Positions 8,571-18,094 of a stretch of DNA of 64,000 nucleotides are shown here, piece by piece. The position numbers and the translations under genes were made by a program. The notes beneath the pieces were generated by a model. It ran no database searches, was not told the DNA's origin, and worked only from the letters and a program-made list of their open reading frames with translations. This DNA is from Absicoccus porci. Lineage in GTDB: Bacteria; Bacillota_I; Bacilli_A; Erysipelotrichales; Erysipelotrichaceae. The stretch lies in the NCBI RefSeq assembly GCF_003725415.1, contig NZ_RJQC01000001.1, forward strand, positions 675,604-739,603. The letters are read 5' to 3'. Numbering within the stretch: position 1 is the stretch's first letter; each line of letters starts with the position of its first letter.

Positions 8571-11500
8571 TTACAATGATTCTCTGAGACTCTTATAAAT
8601 CTCCCCTGAGAAAATACCCAGCACCTGACGTTTCATTTCATCATTCGACAGCAGCATTGAGAAGAAGTCTTGATTCTGCGATAATCCCTCAATGAGCGCA
8701 TCATCAATATCATCGAAATAAGAGAACTCGAAGTCTTGCTGCGTATTATTTTTAGCACTGGTCTTGAGCTTGTCTGATTTCATCAGGATATCTCTAATCT
8801 GCAGCATAGCCTTTACAACAACATCATTATCATAGTTCTTGCCGGTTCTGCTATTAATTTCGTCAATAATTTCAGACAGTCTCTTTTCCTTATCCTCCGT
8901 GAGGCCAAAATGCTCCGCCGTTGGTAGTTTCATTACAGGCTTTGCTACGAGGTCAGAAGAAAGATGTTCTTCGCCCTTTTTCTGGACAAATTGGGATGCC
9001 TTAATCTTACCATCCAAATTGAATCCACCGCCCGGATGCTTGATATTGATATAAGCTAACAGGTACGAGATGAAGTTGTACTTCTTATGCAAATCAGTGT
9101 CTTCAAAGCTGGAAACCTGAAGAAGGAACTCATAGTAGCGAACAAATCCACGCATATCCGCCACAGCCTGACGCTGGGTTTCATATTCATAATGTTCCAG
9201 CAGCTTCTTACTTTTCTGAAGGAAGAATGTCAATCTCTGCTTCTGCTTTCCTGTCACTTTCTGTGAATAGAGAATATCATTCGCAGCTTCAATATCTGCC
9301 GGGTCAAACAGTGCATAGGCATCGATAGTCGCTTCCAAATCATAAATGGCATTTGGCGTTACCGAATTTGCCAACAGTGTCGTTGTGTAGTACGGAGCAA
9401 ACGCTGCTTTGATATCTTCATATGTATTTACGAAGTCCAGTACAAAGGTCTTCTTATCATACGGAGCACAGATACGATTCAGTCTGGAAAGAGTCTGAAC
9501 AGCATTTACACCCTTCAACTTTTTCAGCACATACATCGCACACAGCTTTGGCTGGTCAAAACCGGTCTGATATTTATTTGCTACCAAAAGCACCTGATAG
9601 TTATCTGTATCGAATTCTTTTGTTAGTCTATCCTCTGGGAATCCATTGATAGATGCTTCGGTATACTCTTTATCATCATCCGGAAGTTTTACTTTTCCAG
9701 AAAATGCAACAAGCGCATGAATTCCATCATAACCTTTCTTAGTGATGTACTCCTCAAAAGCCTGACGATATTTCACAGCGCCCTGTCTTGAGGCTGTGAT
9801 AACCATTGCCTTAGCCTGTCCGCCGAGTTCCTGCATTACTGTTGTACGGAAATGCTCAACAATTACCTCAACACGCTGTGCGATATTGGTTTCGTGTAGT
9901 TCTATGAAACGAGCAATCTGTCTCTTAGCAGCATTTGTTTTACAACGAGGGTCATCTTCGATTTCCTTGTTAAGCTGATAGAAGGTTGAATACTCTGTAT
10001 AGTTCTGGAGAACATCAAGAATAAATCCTTCTTCGATAGCCTGCTTCATTGAGTAAACATGGAATGCTTCTCTCTGTCCATGCTTATTCAAGCGTCCAAA
10101 CAACTGAATTGTCGTCGGTTTAGGTGTTGCTGTGAATGCAAAAATCGATACATTGGCCTGCTTACCGTTTCTCTTAATTTCACTGGAAATCATGTCTTCA
10201 ACATCTGCCTCAGTCTGGTCACCAGAACCAAGAGACATTGTAACTGCTGCCATATCTTTACCAGCAGTAGACGAATGCGCCTCATCGATGATTACAGCAA
10301 AGCTCTTATTTTCAAGTCCTTTTACGCTATCCACGATATAAGGGAACTTTTGTATTGTCGTTGCAATTATCTTTGTATTACCATTCAATGCAATCGCAAG
10401 GTCAGCAGAGTTGCACTTATCATCCATAACACGAATCAGTCCAGCCTTATGCTCCATTCCCATGATTGCTTTCTGGAGCTGGCGGTCAACAACAACTCGG
10501 TCAGTTACAATGATAATATTATCAAAGATAATCTTGTTCTCTGCGTCATGAAGAGAAGTCAAACGGTGTGCCAGCCATGCGATTGAATTTGTTTTACCGG
10601 AACCAGCACTATGCTGAATCAGATAATTCTGAGAAGTACGATTTTCTCTAACATCAGCGAGTACTTTTCGGATGACATCAAGCTGATGATAACGAGGGAA
10701 AATCAAATTTTCAGAACGCTTGATTTTTCCGGTTTTATCATCAACTTTTTCTTTTGTCTCAACAAAAATAAACTTGCTGATTAAATCCAGAATCGTATCC
10801 TTTGTCAGGATATCTTCCCACATGTAGGATACGCTATATTTATCTTCGAATACCGGATTACCAGCACCTGCAGTTACGCCCTCTCCGTTACCCATATTGA
10901 ATGGAAGGAAGAACGTTGCATCACCTGCAAGTTTTGTCGTCATATACACTTCTTCCAAGTCCATTGCAAAGTTTACGAGAGTACCTGCTTTGAACATAAA
11001 AAGACGGGTCTTAGGACTACGGTCAGTTCTGAACTGGTAAATCGCATCCTGATAAGACTGACCTGCTGCGTTACACTTCAACTCGAATGCAATGATAGCT
11101 AATCCATTCAGGAAGATAACAACATCGATTCGTTCCTTATCACTGGCCCACACTTCTTCCATTGCAGAGAAAATATTCTGACCATACTTTCTGGTCAAAT
11201 CAGGATTGAATGTAGTTGCTGGTTTTGTATACATCAATTCCAGCTTCTGATTGGAAATTTCAATTCCATGCTTCAGCACATCCAAAAGACTTCCACGAGT
11301 CTTTGTTGCTTCTGCATTGATAAAGCTGACAATGGTATCCTCCAAATCAGCCTTATATATTTTTCTCAAGTAATCCATCGTTTCGTGCTGTGTATCTTCA
11401 AGAAACTTGAACAGAATCTCACGGTCGACTGCAAAGTATCGGTCAAAGTTACTCGCCTTACGAATAATGTAGCCATTATCCTTTTCCAATCTCTCAAGAA

Positions 11501-11642
11501 GAAACTTCTGATATTCCTTTTCAGAAACGATTGATGTGTGATGAATAAGCATCTCGCTATAAGCAGATACTCGCTTTGCTGTATTTTCTGCATGTTTTTC
11601 TGCATCAAATTCTGTAGTTTCAACAGTTATATTCTTATCCAT
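8571..11642 (-). CDS. hsdR: Type I restriction enzyme R subunit (prophage system)
   Basis: A full-length 1023-residue HsdR. The nuclease core is Asp173 in RIDVVIFLNGL with Glu187 and Lys189 in FELK. The SF2 translocase has Walker A SAGSGKT (345-351), DEAH (453-456), the TATP motif III, and a late TGFDQPKL / QTLSRLNR box. The C-terminal helices that dock on the methylase are present. It is unrelated in detail to the broken host hsdR at the left end. It lies 3 bp after a small unknown gene and 15 bp before mcrB, so it is inside the long operon. All residues needed for activity appear intact. Confidence 0.96.
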   Translation of the reverse strand: MDKNITVETTEFDAEKHAENTAKRVSAYSEMLIHHTSIVSEKEYQKFLLERLEKDNGYIIRKASNFDRYFAVDREILFKFLEDTQHETMDYLRKIYKADLEDTIVSFINAEATKTRGSLLDVLKHGIEISNQKLELMYTKPATTFNPDLTRKYGQNIFSAMEEVWASDKERIDVVIFLNGLAIIAFELKCNAAGQSYQDAIYQFRTDRSPKTRLFMFKAGTLVNFAMDLEEVYMTTKLAGDATFFLPFNMGNGEGVTAGAGNPVFEDKYSVSYMWEDILTKDTILDLISKFIFVETKEKVDDKTGKIKRSENLIFPRYHQLDVIRKVLADVRENRTSQNYLIQHSAGSGKTNSIAWLAHRLTSLHDAENKIIFDNIIIVTDRVVVDRQLQKAIMGMEHKAGLIRVMDDKCNSADLAIALNGNTKIIATTIQKFPYIVDSVKGLENKSFAVIIDEAHSSTAGKDMAAVTMSLGSGDQTEADVEDMISSEIKRNGKQANVSIFAFTATPKPTTIQLFGRLNKHGQREAFHVYSMKQAIEEGFILDVLQNYTEYSTFYQLNKEIEDDPRCKTNAAKRQIARFIELHETNIAQRVEVIVEHFRTTVMQELGGQAKAMVITASRQGAVKYRQAFEEYITKKGYDGIHALVAFSGKVKLPDDDKEYTEASINGFPEDRLTKEFDTDNYQVLLVANKYQTGFDQPKLCAMYVLKKLKGVNAVQTLSRLNRICAPYDKKTFVLDFVNTYEDIKAAFAPYYTTTLLANSVTPNAIYDLEATIDAYALFDPADIEAANDILYSQKVTGKQKQRLTFFLQKSKKLLEHYEYETQRQAVADMRGFVRYYEFLLQVSSFEDTDLHKKYNFISYLLAYINIKHPGGGFNLDGKIKASQFVQKKGEEHLSSDLVAKPVMKLPTAEHFGLTEDKEKRLSEIIDEINSRTGKNYDNDVVVKAMLQIRDILMKSDKLKTSAKNNTQQDFEFSYFDDIDDALIEGLSQNQDFFSMLLSNDEMKRQVLGIFSGEIYKSLRESL

Positions 11643-11645
11643 CGC

Positions 11646-12074
11646 TCACGCCTCCTTCCTGATATGCTCTCCGGTTTCGAGATTGATAAATTCATTCAAC
11701 TTTATCTTTCCTTCGAAATCGGCTCCGTATTCACCAGCTCTTGTCTGGTCATCAAATTTAAAACTATTGTTATAGTATCGACCCGATTTAGTCTTGCGAA
11801 TCAAATCATGCTGAATCATAAAGTCGATAACACGGTAATGATTCTCTATATCGTCACCATTAAGGTAAAAACAGATAACTCCAGTATCCATCATCTGCAC
11901 TTCCATATCTGTGCATTTGCATTCATAGCAGGCACCTGCTTCAATCGCTGCTTCGCATATTTTCTGAGCGAACTCTTGGTCGTCAAAAAAGTACATCCAT
12001 TTGCCACATTTATGCTTTTCCAGCTTGTCCTCTTGCCCGGACAGGTACCAACACCATCCGCCCATTTTAAGCAT
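11646..12074 (-). CDS. Unknown protein between hsdS and hsdR
   Basis: About 142 residues, rich in Cys, Trp and Tyr at the start (MLKMGGWCWYL) and with a CYECKC group near residue 72, which could bind a metal. No known family was recognised. The ATG at 12074 is chosen because AGGAGG lies 9 nt upstream within the end of hsdS; ATGs at 12104 and 12065 have poorer spacing. It overlaps hsdS by 8 bp and ends 3 bp before hsdR. That placement suggests a co-translated accessory of the type I system, for instance a regulator, antirestriction control or assembly factor, but nothing in the sequence decides this. Confidence 0.75.
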   Translation of the reverse strand: MLKMGGWCWYLSGQEDKLEKHKCGKWMYFFDDQEFAQKICEAAIEAGACYECKCTDMEVQMMDTGVICFYLNGDDIENHYRVIDFMIQHDLIRKTKSGRYYNNSFKFDDQTRAGEYGADFEGKIKLNEFINLETGEHIRKEA

Positions 12075-13362
12075 CAGCTGGCACCTCCTTCTTGCCTGTG
12101 ACATACTCGTAAATCATTGTTTTCTTATATTCATCCAGTGTTTCAAGCTGTTCTCTTTTCGCTGTGATTACAGCATCAACTTTGCAAAGCACACTATCGA
12201 TATGTTCCACAATTCTGTTTTGCTCATCAACTGGAGGAACAGGATAAAACAATTCTGATAGTTTGTTCCATCTCAAGTCACAAGAACGAACACGAATACC
12301 GGTTGACATAGCTAAGAAAACATCACTGTATGCCATACTTCTTAAATAATACATAATGTATCGTTTGTTCTGCTCTGTATCCAGCACATTTAAAACTGGT
12401 GATGCTTTTCCTCTAGAGTCAGAAATTCCAATCGCTCCAGCAAAACCATCCATACCGTGAACAACTAAATCACCAACATCAATTCCTTGATAGCCGATTT
12501 CTTTATCAGCCATTGTAAATCCATCTTCTCTACGATTACTTCTAAGAGTCACTTCTCCATCTCTAAAGCAGGTAATTACACCATCATCTTCTCGAGTTGT
12601 TTTCTGAATATACTTAAGAATGTATTTCCCTCGAACACATTTCCAGTGATTTGGCATCTTTCCAATCCATTGAATGTTGGTTTCTTTATAGTCAACACTC
12701 TGATTAAGACCTTTAGTCACACACTCTGTGATTACGGTTTTCTTATATGATTCCAATACCTCAACCTGTTGCTGAATGTTTGCTATTAGTGCTTCAATTT
12801 TTTCACATTGAATATCTAAATAGTCAGATATCCTTCTTTGTGTTTCGATTGGAGCCACAGGAATATACAAACCCCCAAATTTATCCATAGGGATTCGCAT
12901 CCTAATCGTATTCAATTTACCATTGTTCGATTCTTTCATTAAAATCCCGTTTCCCAAACCAAACAAACTCCTCTGAAATATAGTTGTTTGGAAAATATAA
13001 TTATAAAATCGAACATCTTCGTTGTTACGAAGCGGTCTCAACATATAATAAACTGGACTAACACATCCAAAATATTTAGATAATCCAACCGAACCAGAGA
13101 GTATGTTCATGCTGTTCATGACTATATCGCCCGGATAAGCCAAACGATAACCACTTAAATCTTCTTTAGGCTTGTTACCGCCTCCTTCTTTTTGGTCATG
13201 CGGAATGACTCCTTGTTTAGCAGTTAACGAAAGAATATCACTTGTTTGGACAGGATTATTTTTTTCGATTCTTTCCTGAAGGCAGTATTTTATTTTTTTT
13301 AGCTTCCATGAAGCCGGATATTTGCCCAGCCATTGGATTCCACTTTCAATCATTGCATCCAT
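12067..13362 (-). CDS. hsdS: Type I specificity subunit (prophage system)
   Basis: A 431-residue HsdS with two target-recognition domains (about residues 10-165 and 225-375) and helical spacers (ESYKKTVITECVTKGLN near 205-222; DEYKKTMIYEYVTGKKEV at the end). The opening ESGIQWLGKYPASWKLKKI and the mid-protein repeat ETNIQWIGKMPNHWK are hallmarks of the Sau1/BcgI-like HsdS class. It follows hsdM after 12 bp. The target sequence cannot be read from this. The sequence is quite different from the host hsdS at 2376-3671, so the phage would give the cell a different specificity. Confidence 0.94.
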   Translation of the reverse strand: MDAMIESGIQWLGKYPASWKLKKIKYCLQERIEKNNPVQTSDILSLTAKQGVIPHDQKEGGGNKPKEDLSGYRLAYPGDIVMNSMNILSGSVGLSKYFGCVSPVYYMLRPLRNNEDVRFYNYIFQTTIFQRSLFGLGNGILMKESNNGKLNTIRMRIPMDKFGGLYIPVAPIETQRRISDYLDIQCEKIEALIANIQQQVEVLESYKKTVITECVTKGLNQSVDYKETNIQWIGKMPNHWKCVRGKYILKYIQKTTREDDGVITCFRDGEVTLRSNRREDGFTMADKEIGYQGIDVGDLVVHGMDGFAGAIGISDSRGKASPVLNVLDTEQNKRYIMYYLRSMAYSDVFLAMSTGIRVRSCDLRWNKLSELFYPVPPVDEQNRIVEHIDSVLCKVDAVITAKREQLETLDEYKKTMIYEYVTGKKEVPADA

Positions 13363-13374
13363 TTTTGCACCACC

Positions 13375-15477
13375 TTACCCGAACAATTCTTCAACTTGTT
13401 TACTAACGGATTGTTCTAATTCCGTGAAACGATTTTCTAGTACCTCACTTGTAGCTGGTGCCTGATATCTATAAAAAGTTCTAGTAAATGGAATCTCTGC
13501 ACCAGTCTTTATAACAGGTTTCTTTGCTGTAAGGTTTTCTTCAAAGAATGCTGTTGCATCCGGAATATATGGAAGTACCTCTCTTTCCATATAACTATTA
13601 ATATCCTCTTCATATGGAACTATTTCTGTATCCTTAGTTTCTTTATCAAAGAGAATATTTCCTTTTCTATCTTTTTGTATTACTGCTTTCTTATCCATAG
13701 TGGAAAGACCATCAGCAATTTTATCAAGCAGTTTCTTATCTGTGGTGATTGCGGCAAGCACCTTTCGTAGCACTGGATTAAACTCACTCGGTGAGTAATA
13801 GATATCGTTAGAAACCGAGTCCTCTAACGCTTCTAAAATAGCATCATATGTATCTTTATTTTCAAGGAACTGCTCCAACTTTTTCTGCTCTTTTCCACTT
13901 AATTCTTCTGCATTCTGGAGCTCATTAACTTTGCCTTCATCATACAACGAAGAAAGAGCTCCCTTTGTAAGCATAGCCATAATTCTATCATGCGTAATGC
14001 TGTAGCTTCTCTGCAGCGGCTGCATAACAACATACTCTTTATATATAAATTCCTCATTTCTGAAAATTCTACTAAACTCATTCTCTTCAAAATTGGCATA
14101 TAGTTTAGTGATTTCAGTTCTATCTTCAGGAGAGATTTCGTTTCTTTTGTCTCCTAGCGCTTTACGTAATCTATGGCAAAATGAAGATGCATCAATAAGT
14201 TGTACTTTACCCTTTCTTTCAGGACGCTTATTTTTTGAGAGCACCCAAATATAAGTGGCAATTCCAGTATTGTAGAACAAATCGACCGGAAGGCCTATAA
14301 TCGCCTCAATCAAATCATTTTCCAGCATCCATTTCCTTATCTGGCTCTCACCAGAAGATGTACCACCATTAAAGAGTGGGCTACCGTTTTCAATAACAGC
14401 TGCTCTACCAAAATTGTCATCCATCTTGTCAATAGCTGACTGAAGGAACAACATCTGCATATCACCGGAACCCGGAAGTCCAGCGCCCCAGCGTCCGTCA
14501 AATCCCTTGGCATATTCGTCATTAACAGCCTTTTCTACACCTTCAGCAGCATCTTTACCGCCCCAAGGTGTACCAAAAGGAGGATTTTCAATTACGAAAC
14601 GCATCTTCGTTCCCTCAAAGCGGTCCTTCTTCATGGTATCCTGATAACAGATATTTTCCGCATTCTGTCCTTTGATAAGCATCTCTGCAAGACAAATAGC
14701 ATAAGATTCAGGATTAATTTCCTGACCAAAAAGGCGCACGTCAGCTGTCGGGTTATAACGCTTGATGAAGTTGTATCCCGTGGAAAGCATACCGCCGGTT
14801 CCGCACGCTTGGTCCAAAACTGTAATAACTTTACCGTCATCGAAAATATCGTCGCAGCCTTCAGCCAAGAGAATGTTTACCATCAACTTGATAATGTCAC
14901 GGCCAGTATAGTGGTCACCAGCCTCTGCATTTTCAGAGAATCTACGGATGAGGTCCTCGAAAATATATCCCATCTTTACATTGTCGATAGTACGAGGATT
15001 CAAATCCAATTCAGAGAAAGCCTTAACAACACTGAGCAGACGATTGTTCTTATCCATCTTGTCAATTTGCTTATAAAAGTCGAGACCTTTCTCAGCAGAT
15101 ACAATAATCTCCTGAACATTCGGTGAAAAGCTCTGCAAATATGCTTTGAAGTTTGCAGCCAAATGGTCTGCATCATTAATCAGCTCGGCCAGTGTAAACT
15201 CACTAGTATTGTAGAACTGAAAACCAGAAATACGATACATCGCCTTTGCCGGATAGTTCGGATTCGCTTTGAACTGTGCTACCACCTTGTCCTTGGTAGG
15301 TTCCAGTGCACACTCAAAACGTCTGATGATAACCATTGGAATGATTACATCCTTGTATTTATCACTCTGGTATGTACCACGCAGTTTGTTTGCGATGGAC
15401 CAGATAAAATTGACCTCTGTTGATACATCGATAGGGGAATCATCCCACATTGCATCGATTGTCTGCTTTTGTGCCAT
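13375..15477 (-). CDS. hsdM: Type I DNA adenine methyltransferase (prophage system)
   Basis: A 700-residue HsdM. The N-terminal helical domain (FIWSIANKLRGTY...VIIPMVIIRRFE) leads to motif I VLDQACGTGG (about 220-229) and motif IV ENPPFG (about 300), with a long C-terminal extension of about 250 residues. The ATG at 15477 has GGAGGA 7-8 nt upstream; the in-frame ATG at 15492 overlaps that site and is rejected. Motif I reads DQACGTGG, unlike DPACGSGS in the resident hsdM into which the phage inserted, so the phage does not carry a copy of its own attachment site here. Preceded by two palindromes that may control it. Confidence 0.95.
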   Translation of the reverse strand: MAQKQTIDAMWDDSPIDVSTEVNFIWSIANKLRGTYQSDKYKDVIIPMVIIRRFECALEPTKDKVVAQFKANPNYPAKAMYRISGFQFYNTSEFTLAELINDADHLAANFKAYLQSFSPNVQEIIVSAEKGLDFYKQIDKMDKNNRLLSVVKAFSELDLNPRTIDNVKMGYIFEDLIRRFSENAEAGDHYTGRDIIKLMVNILLAEGCDDIFDDGKVITVLDQACGTGGMLSTGYNFIKRYNPTADVRLFGQEINPESYAICLAEMLIKGQNAENICYQDTMKKDRFEGTKMRFVIENPPFGTPWGGKDAAEGVEKAVNDEYAKGFDGRWGAGLPGSGDMQMLFLQSAIDKMDDNFGRAAVIENGSPLFNGGTSSGESQIRKWMLENDLIEAIIGLPVDLFYNTGIATYIWVLSKNKRPERKGKVQLIDASSFCHRLRKALGDKRNEISPEDRTEITKLYANFEENEFSRIFRNEEFIYKEYVVMQPLQRSYSITHDRIMAMLTKGALSSLYDEGKVNELQNAEELSGKEQKKLEQFLENKDTYDAILEALEDSVSNDIYYSPSEFNPVLRKVLAAITTDKKLLDKIADGLSTMDKKAVIQKDRKGNILFDKETKDTEIVPYEEDINSYMEREVLPYIPDATAFFEENLTAKKPVIKTGAEIPFTRTFYRYQAPATSEVLENRFTELEQSVSKQVEELFG

Positions 15478-15495
15478 TATATTTTCCTCCATTCA

Positions 15496-15514
15496 GACTA
15501 AGAGCTTCTTAGTC
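15496..15514. promoter_or_regulatory. Palindrome upstream of the phage hsdM
   Basis: GACTAAGAGCTTCTTAGTC is a perfect inverted repeat (8-bp arms, 3-bp centre), 18 nt upstream of the hsdM ATG. A second palindrome, GGACTTAGTCC (15551-15561), covers the stop of the preceding gene and shares the core GACT(A/T)AG. The 77-bp gap here is the largest inside the defence operon. An operator or leader hairpin is likely; the protein that binds is unknown. Confidence 0.5.
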
Positions 15515-15554
15515 AATGTTAATTTTATATTTTTAGATATCCAATAATCAGGAC

Positions 15555-17831
15555 TTAGTCCTCGATTCCCATCATCATCTTATAGTGCTGTTCCTGATGC
15601 ATAGCGGTGAAAATCAGCTCAAACACCTTCTTGCACTGTTCCACATCACTGCCATCATCAATATAGTTGAAGCCATCACTGATAACAGCCGGGCCGTCAT
15701 TCATATATGTGAGCATGCTTGAAGCAAGATTATATCGGTCGTAATTCGGCTTCTGTCCTTCCACTTCATCCACAAACAACGGCTTATTCTGTTCCAGAAC
15801 AATCTTGTGAAGGTCATTTCCTTCGTAGCCACATATCTGAATAAAGTAGTATTCAAGAATATGGCGGATTACATTCTTCACGGTATTTGCCGTTTTCAGC
15901 TCCTTGTATTCATCCCAAAGAGCTGCATACGAGTTCTGAATCGGATTATAGTTTTCTTGCTCGGTAGGCACCCTCTGGCTCTGACGCACACAAAGTTTTA
16001 CAGAAGAAATGTTTTCTACCTTTCGAATCATATAAAACGAAACACTGTGGTATCTCTTTGCTTGGTGATGAGTAATTTCCTTATGGAAATAAACATTGTG
16101 AGTCAGAATGAAAACCTGCTTAATATAGTCGCCATCGACCTTATTGCTTCGGTAGTCTGTATTGTTGTAACAAACCTCAATCATCTCTCTGACCAAAGCA
16201 CTGACGATGAACAGTGCTCCACTATCCATACTGGATACCGGGTCATCGATAACAACTATTTTATCTTTTACAGCTTCGCTGCTAAGGCTTCCTTTCACAA
16301 GGTGATAATAATACAAGAATGCAATAAAGTTTCTTTCACCCTCGCTCAGTTTTTCTGCAACAGTTCCATCCGGACGAATGACCTCATATGTATTTGCTAC
16401 ACCATCCTTTGCACGAAGGTGGAAACCTTCAAAGCCTGAATTATCAAGCAGCACATTGATGCTATCGATAGTAGCCTCAGTATTCACAATCTGTTTGTTT
16501 AGTTCATTGGCCTCTTCCTTCTTAGCAGTAGCATCCTTTTTTAGCTGCTCCATTTTACCTTTCAGTGATTTGATTTCAACATCCAAATCAGTCAAGGCCT
16601 TGTTGTACGCAGCAACGTCGGTTTTCAAAAGCTCTGCAAGATACTCCCACACCTGCTTTTTGCATAGAACCTTCTTTGTTTTGAGGTCTCTGACTATCTC
16701 ATTATTTTCTTTGATTTTCTTATTAAAGCCATCAATCAGAGTGCCAATCTCAATGAGCAAACTATCAGTGTCTTCTAAGGAAGCAATGGATGTCGGCTCT
16801 TTAATCTTTGCTGCAATTCTCTGTTTATTAATGGTTATCGCATCCACAAGAAGCTGAACTTTTACTTCATATTCCGACAAGTCTAATCCCGGCATAGCAG
16901 CAGATACATTGCCCTCCAGCGTTGCTACAACGGAATCCATCTCTGATTCATATGTTCTTTGAAAAGCATTAATCGCAGAGATGTCATCTTGATACTGTGC
17001 GTCGAAGCATGCAGCTATTTCTTTATCAAAGTTAGACGGGAGTTTTTGCTGGCAATATGGGCACTTTCCGTCTGTCTGGCCAGCAAAATGAGTATGACCA
17101 CTTCGTACCCAATCAGTAGCTTTTAGGGCTTTAATAAATTTTGCAAAGTCCGTATCACTGCTGCTGGAGATTGGTTTGCCCATCAATTCATATCCCGGCA
17201 AGGATGCATAGGTAACTTTACCTGCCTTAGACAGCATGTTGTACTGCTGTGCATCGCCAGAAAAAACGGTCCCATATAGAGTTTTTAAATCTTCAACATC
17301 ATGAGCAACCGGCGTAATTGCTAAAATTTCTTGAGCGAATAATGCAGCCTTTTTCTTACCCTTAATAGCTTCATCAAATAGTGTTCTGGCTTCCGCACTC
17401 TTGCTCCAGCAGTCTGATTGAAATGTCGATAAAGCGGTATTCTTATCCGCTGTTTTCTGGTCTATAGCGGCCTTATGTCCGTTATATTCCTCACCCATTT
17501 TCTTGCGTTCTGCATTGAGTGTATCGACCTGCTCTTGAATAGCAATATTAGTTTCGTTCACGGTGAATACACCAGCAAGATTTCCATAGTTACGCAAGTT
17601 AGCATTTATAAAATCTGTATCATACACAAGAACATCATATTCAGTTGATGCCCTCCCAGCTTGCCACTGTAAATGTTCATCGTTTGCCTTAAACGTTCGT
17701 GCAATGGTAGATTTGCCTGCACCATTCTTCCCATAGAAGAAATTTACATACGTCGGTTCTATAACCTCATTGGAAAATGTGGCATCGTTTAACGTTATTT
17801 TTTCTATTGCTGATTTCATTTTAGGGTTCAT
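15555..17831 (-). CDS. RloC/PrrC-like ABC ATPase (possible anticodon nuclease)
   Basis: About 758 residues of the AAA_13 family (numbering from the TTG at 17837). Walker A GKNGAGKST (36-44), ABC signature LSEGER (497-502), Walker B VVIDDPVSSMD (528-538) and the H-loop THN (579-581) form the head. Between them are coiled coils with a CPYC pair (259-262), like the zinc-hook of RloC. PrrC and RloC are anticodon nucleases that kill infected cells when a linked type I R-M system is inhibited, and this gene sits directly upstream of hsdM. RHILE (658-662) fits the RxxxE part of the PrrC site, but a His at the expected distance is not evident. Start: ATG 17831, or TTG 17837 with better AGGAGG spacing. 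Confidence 0.75.
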   Translation of the reverse strand: MNPKMKSAIEKITLNDATFSNEVIEPTYVNFFYGKNGAGKSTIARTFKANDEHLQWQAGRASTEYDVLVYDTDFINANLRNYGNLAGVFTVNETNIAIQEQVDTLNAERKKMGEEYNGHKAAIDQKTADKNTALSTFQSDCWSKSAEARTLFDEAIKGKKKAALFAQEILAITPVAHDVEDLKTLYGTVFSGDAQQYNMLSKAGKVTYASLPGYELMGKPISSSSDTDFAKFIKALKATDWVRSGHTHFAGQTDGKCPYCQQKLPSNFDKEIAACFDAQYQDDISAINAFQRTYESEMDSVVATLEGNVSAAMPGLDLSEYEVKVQLLVDAITINKQRIAAKIKEPTSIASLEDTDSLLIEIGTLIDGFNKKIKENNEIVRDLKTKKVLCKKQVWEYLAELLKTDVAAYNKALTDLDVEIKSLKGKMEQLKKDATAKKEEANELNKQIVNTEATIDSINVLLDNSGFEGFHLRAKDGVANTYEVIRPDGTVAEKLSEGERNFIAFLYYYHLVKGSLSSEAVKDKIVVIDDPVSSMDSGALFIVSALVREMIEVCYNNTDYRSNKVDGDYIKQVFILTHNVYFHKEITHHQAKRYHSVSFYMIRKVENISSVKLCVRQSQRVPTEQENYNPIQNSYAALWDEYKELKTANTVKNVIRHILEYYFIQICGYEGNDLHKIVLEQNKPLFVDEVEGQKPNYDRYNLASSMLTYMNDGPAVISDGFNYIDDGSDVEQCKKVFELIFTAMHQEQHYKMMMGIED

Positions 17832-17852
17832 ATGCAAATCTACCTCCTGCTT

Positions 17853-18053
17853 CTATTCTTTAATTTTTCCTTCTCTGACCCATTCGTCAACTTCAGAGAT
17901 TTTGAATTTATATCGTTTTCCAGCTTTATATACAGGTAATTTTCCTTCTTTTATCCAAGTACGGACTGTATCCTGACTCAAACTTAGGTGTTCTGCTACA
18001 TCTTCAAGGTTTACCCATTTTTCAACTTGCATGTTTTCATATTCTGCACTCAT
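17853..18053 (-). CDS. Small excisionase-like helix-turn-helix protein
   Basis: A 66-residue DNA-binding protein. The segment VNLEDVAEHLSLSQDTVRTW followed by GKLPVYKAG and KFKISEVDEWV is the HTH_17/excisionase (MerR-like winged helix) fold. GGAGG lies 6 nt upstream of the ATG. Proteins of this type are often encoded with type I R-M operons and in mobile elements. Here it could regulate the operon, perhaps by binding the palindromes before hsdM, or act as a recombination directionality factor. Its position 13 kb inside attL and within the defence operon favours regulation, but this is inference. Confidence 0.82.
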   Translation of the reverse strand: MSAEYENMQVEKWVNLEDVAEHLSLSQDTVRTWIKEGKLPVYKAGKRYKFKISEVDEWVREGKIKE

Positions 18054-18094
18054 ATTATTCCTCCATGTTCGATTCCAGATGAGTGGTTGCGTAT

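Noticed and set aside
17853..18053. Excisionase of the prophage
   Set aside because: The fold allows it, but the gene is 13 kb from the junction and inside the defence operon; a regulator is more likely, so no xis name is given.
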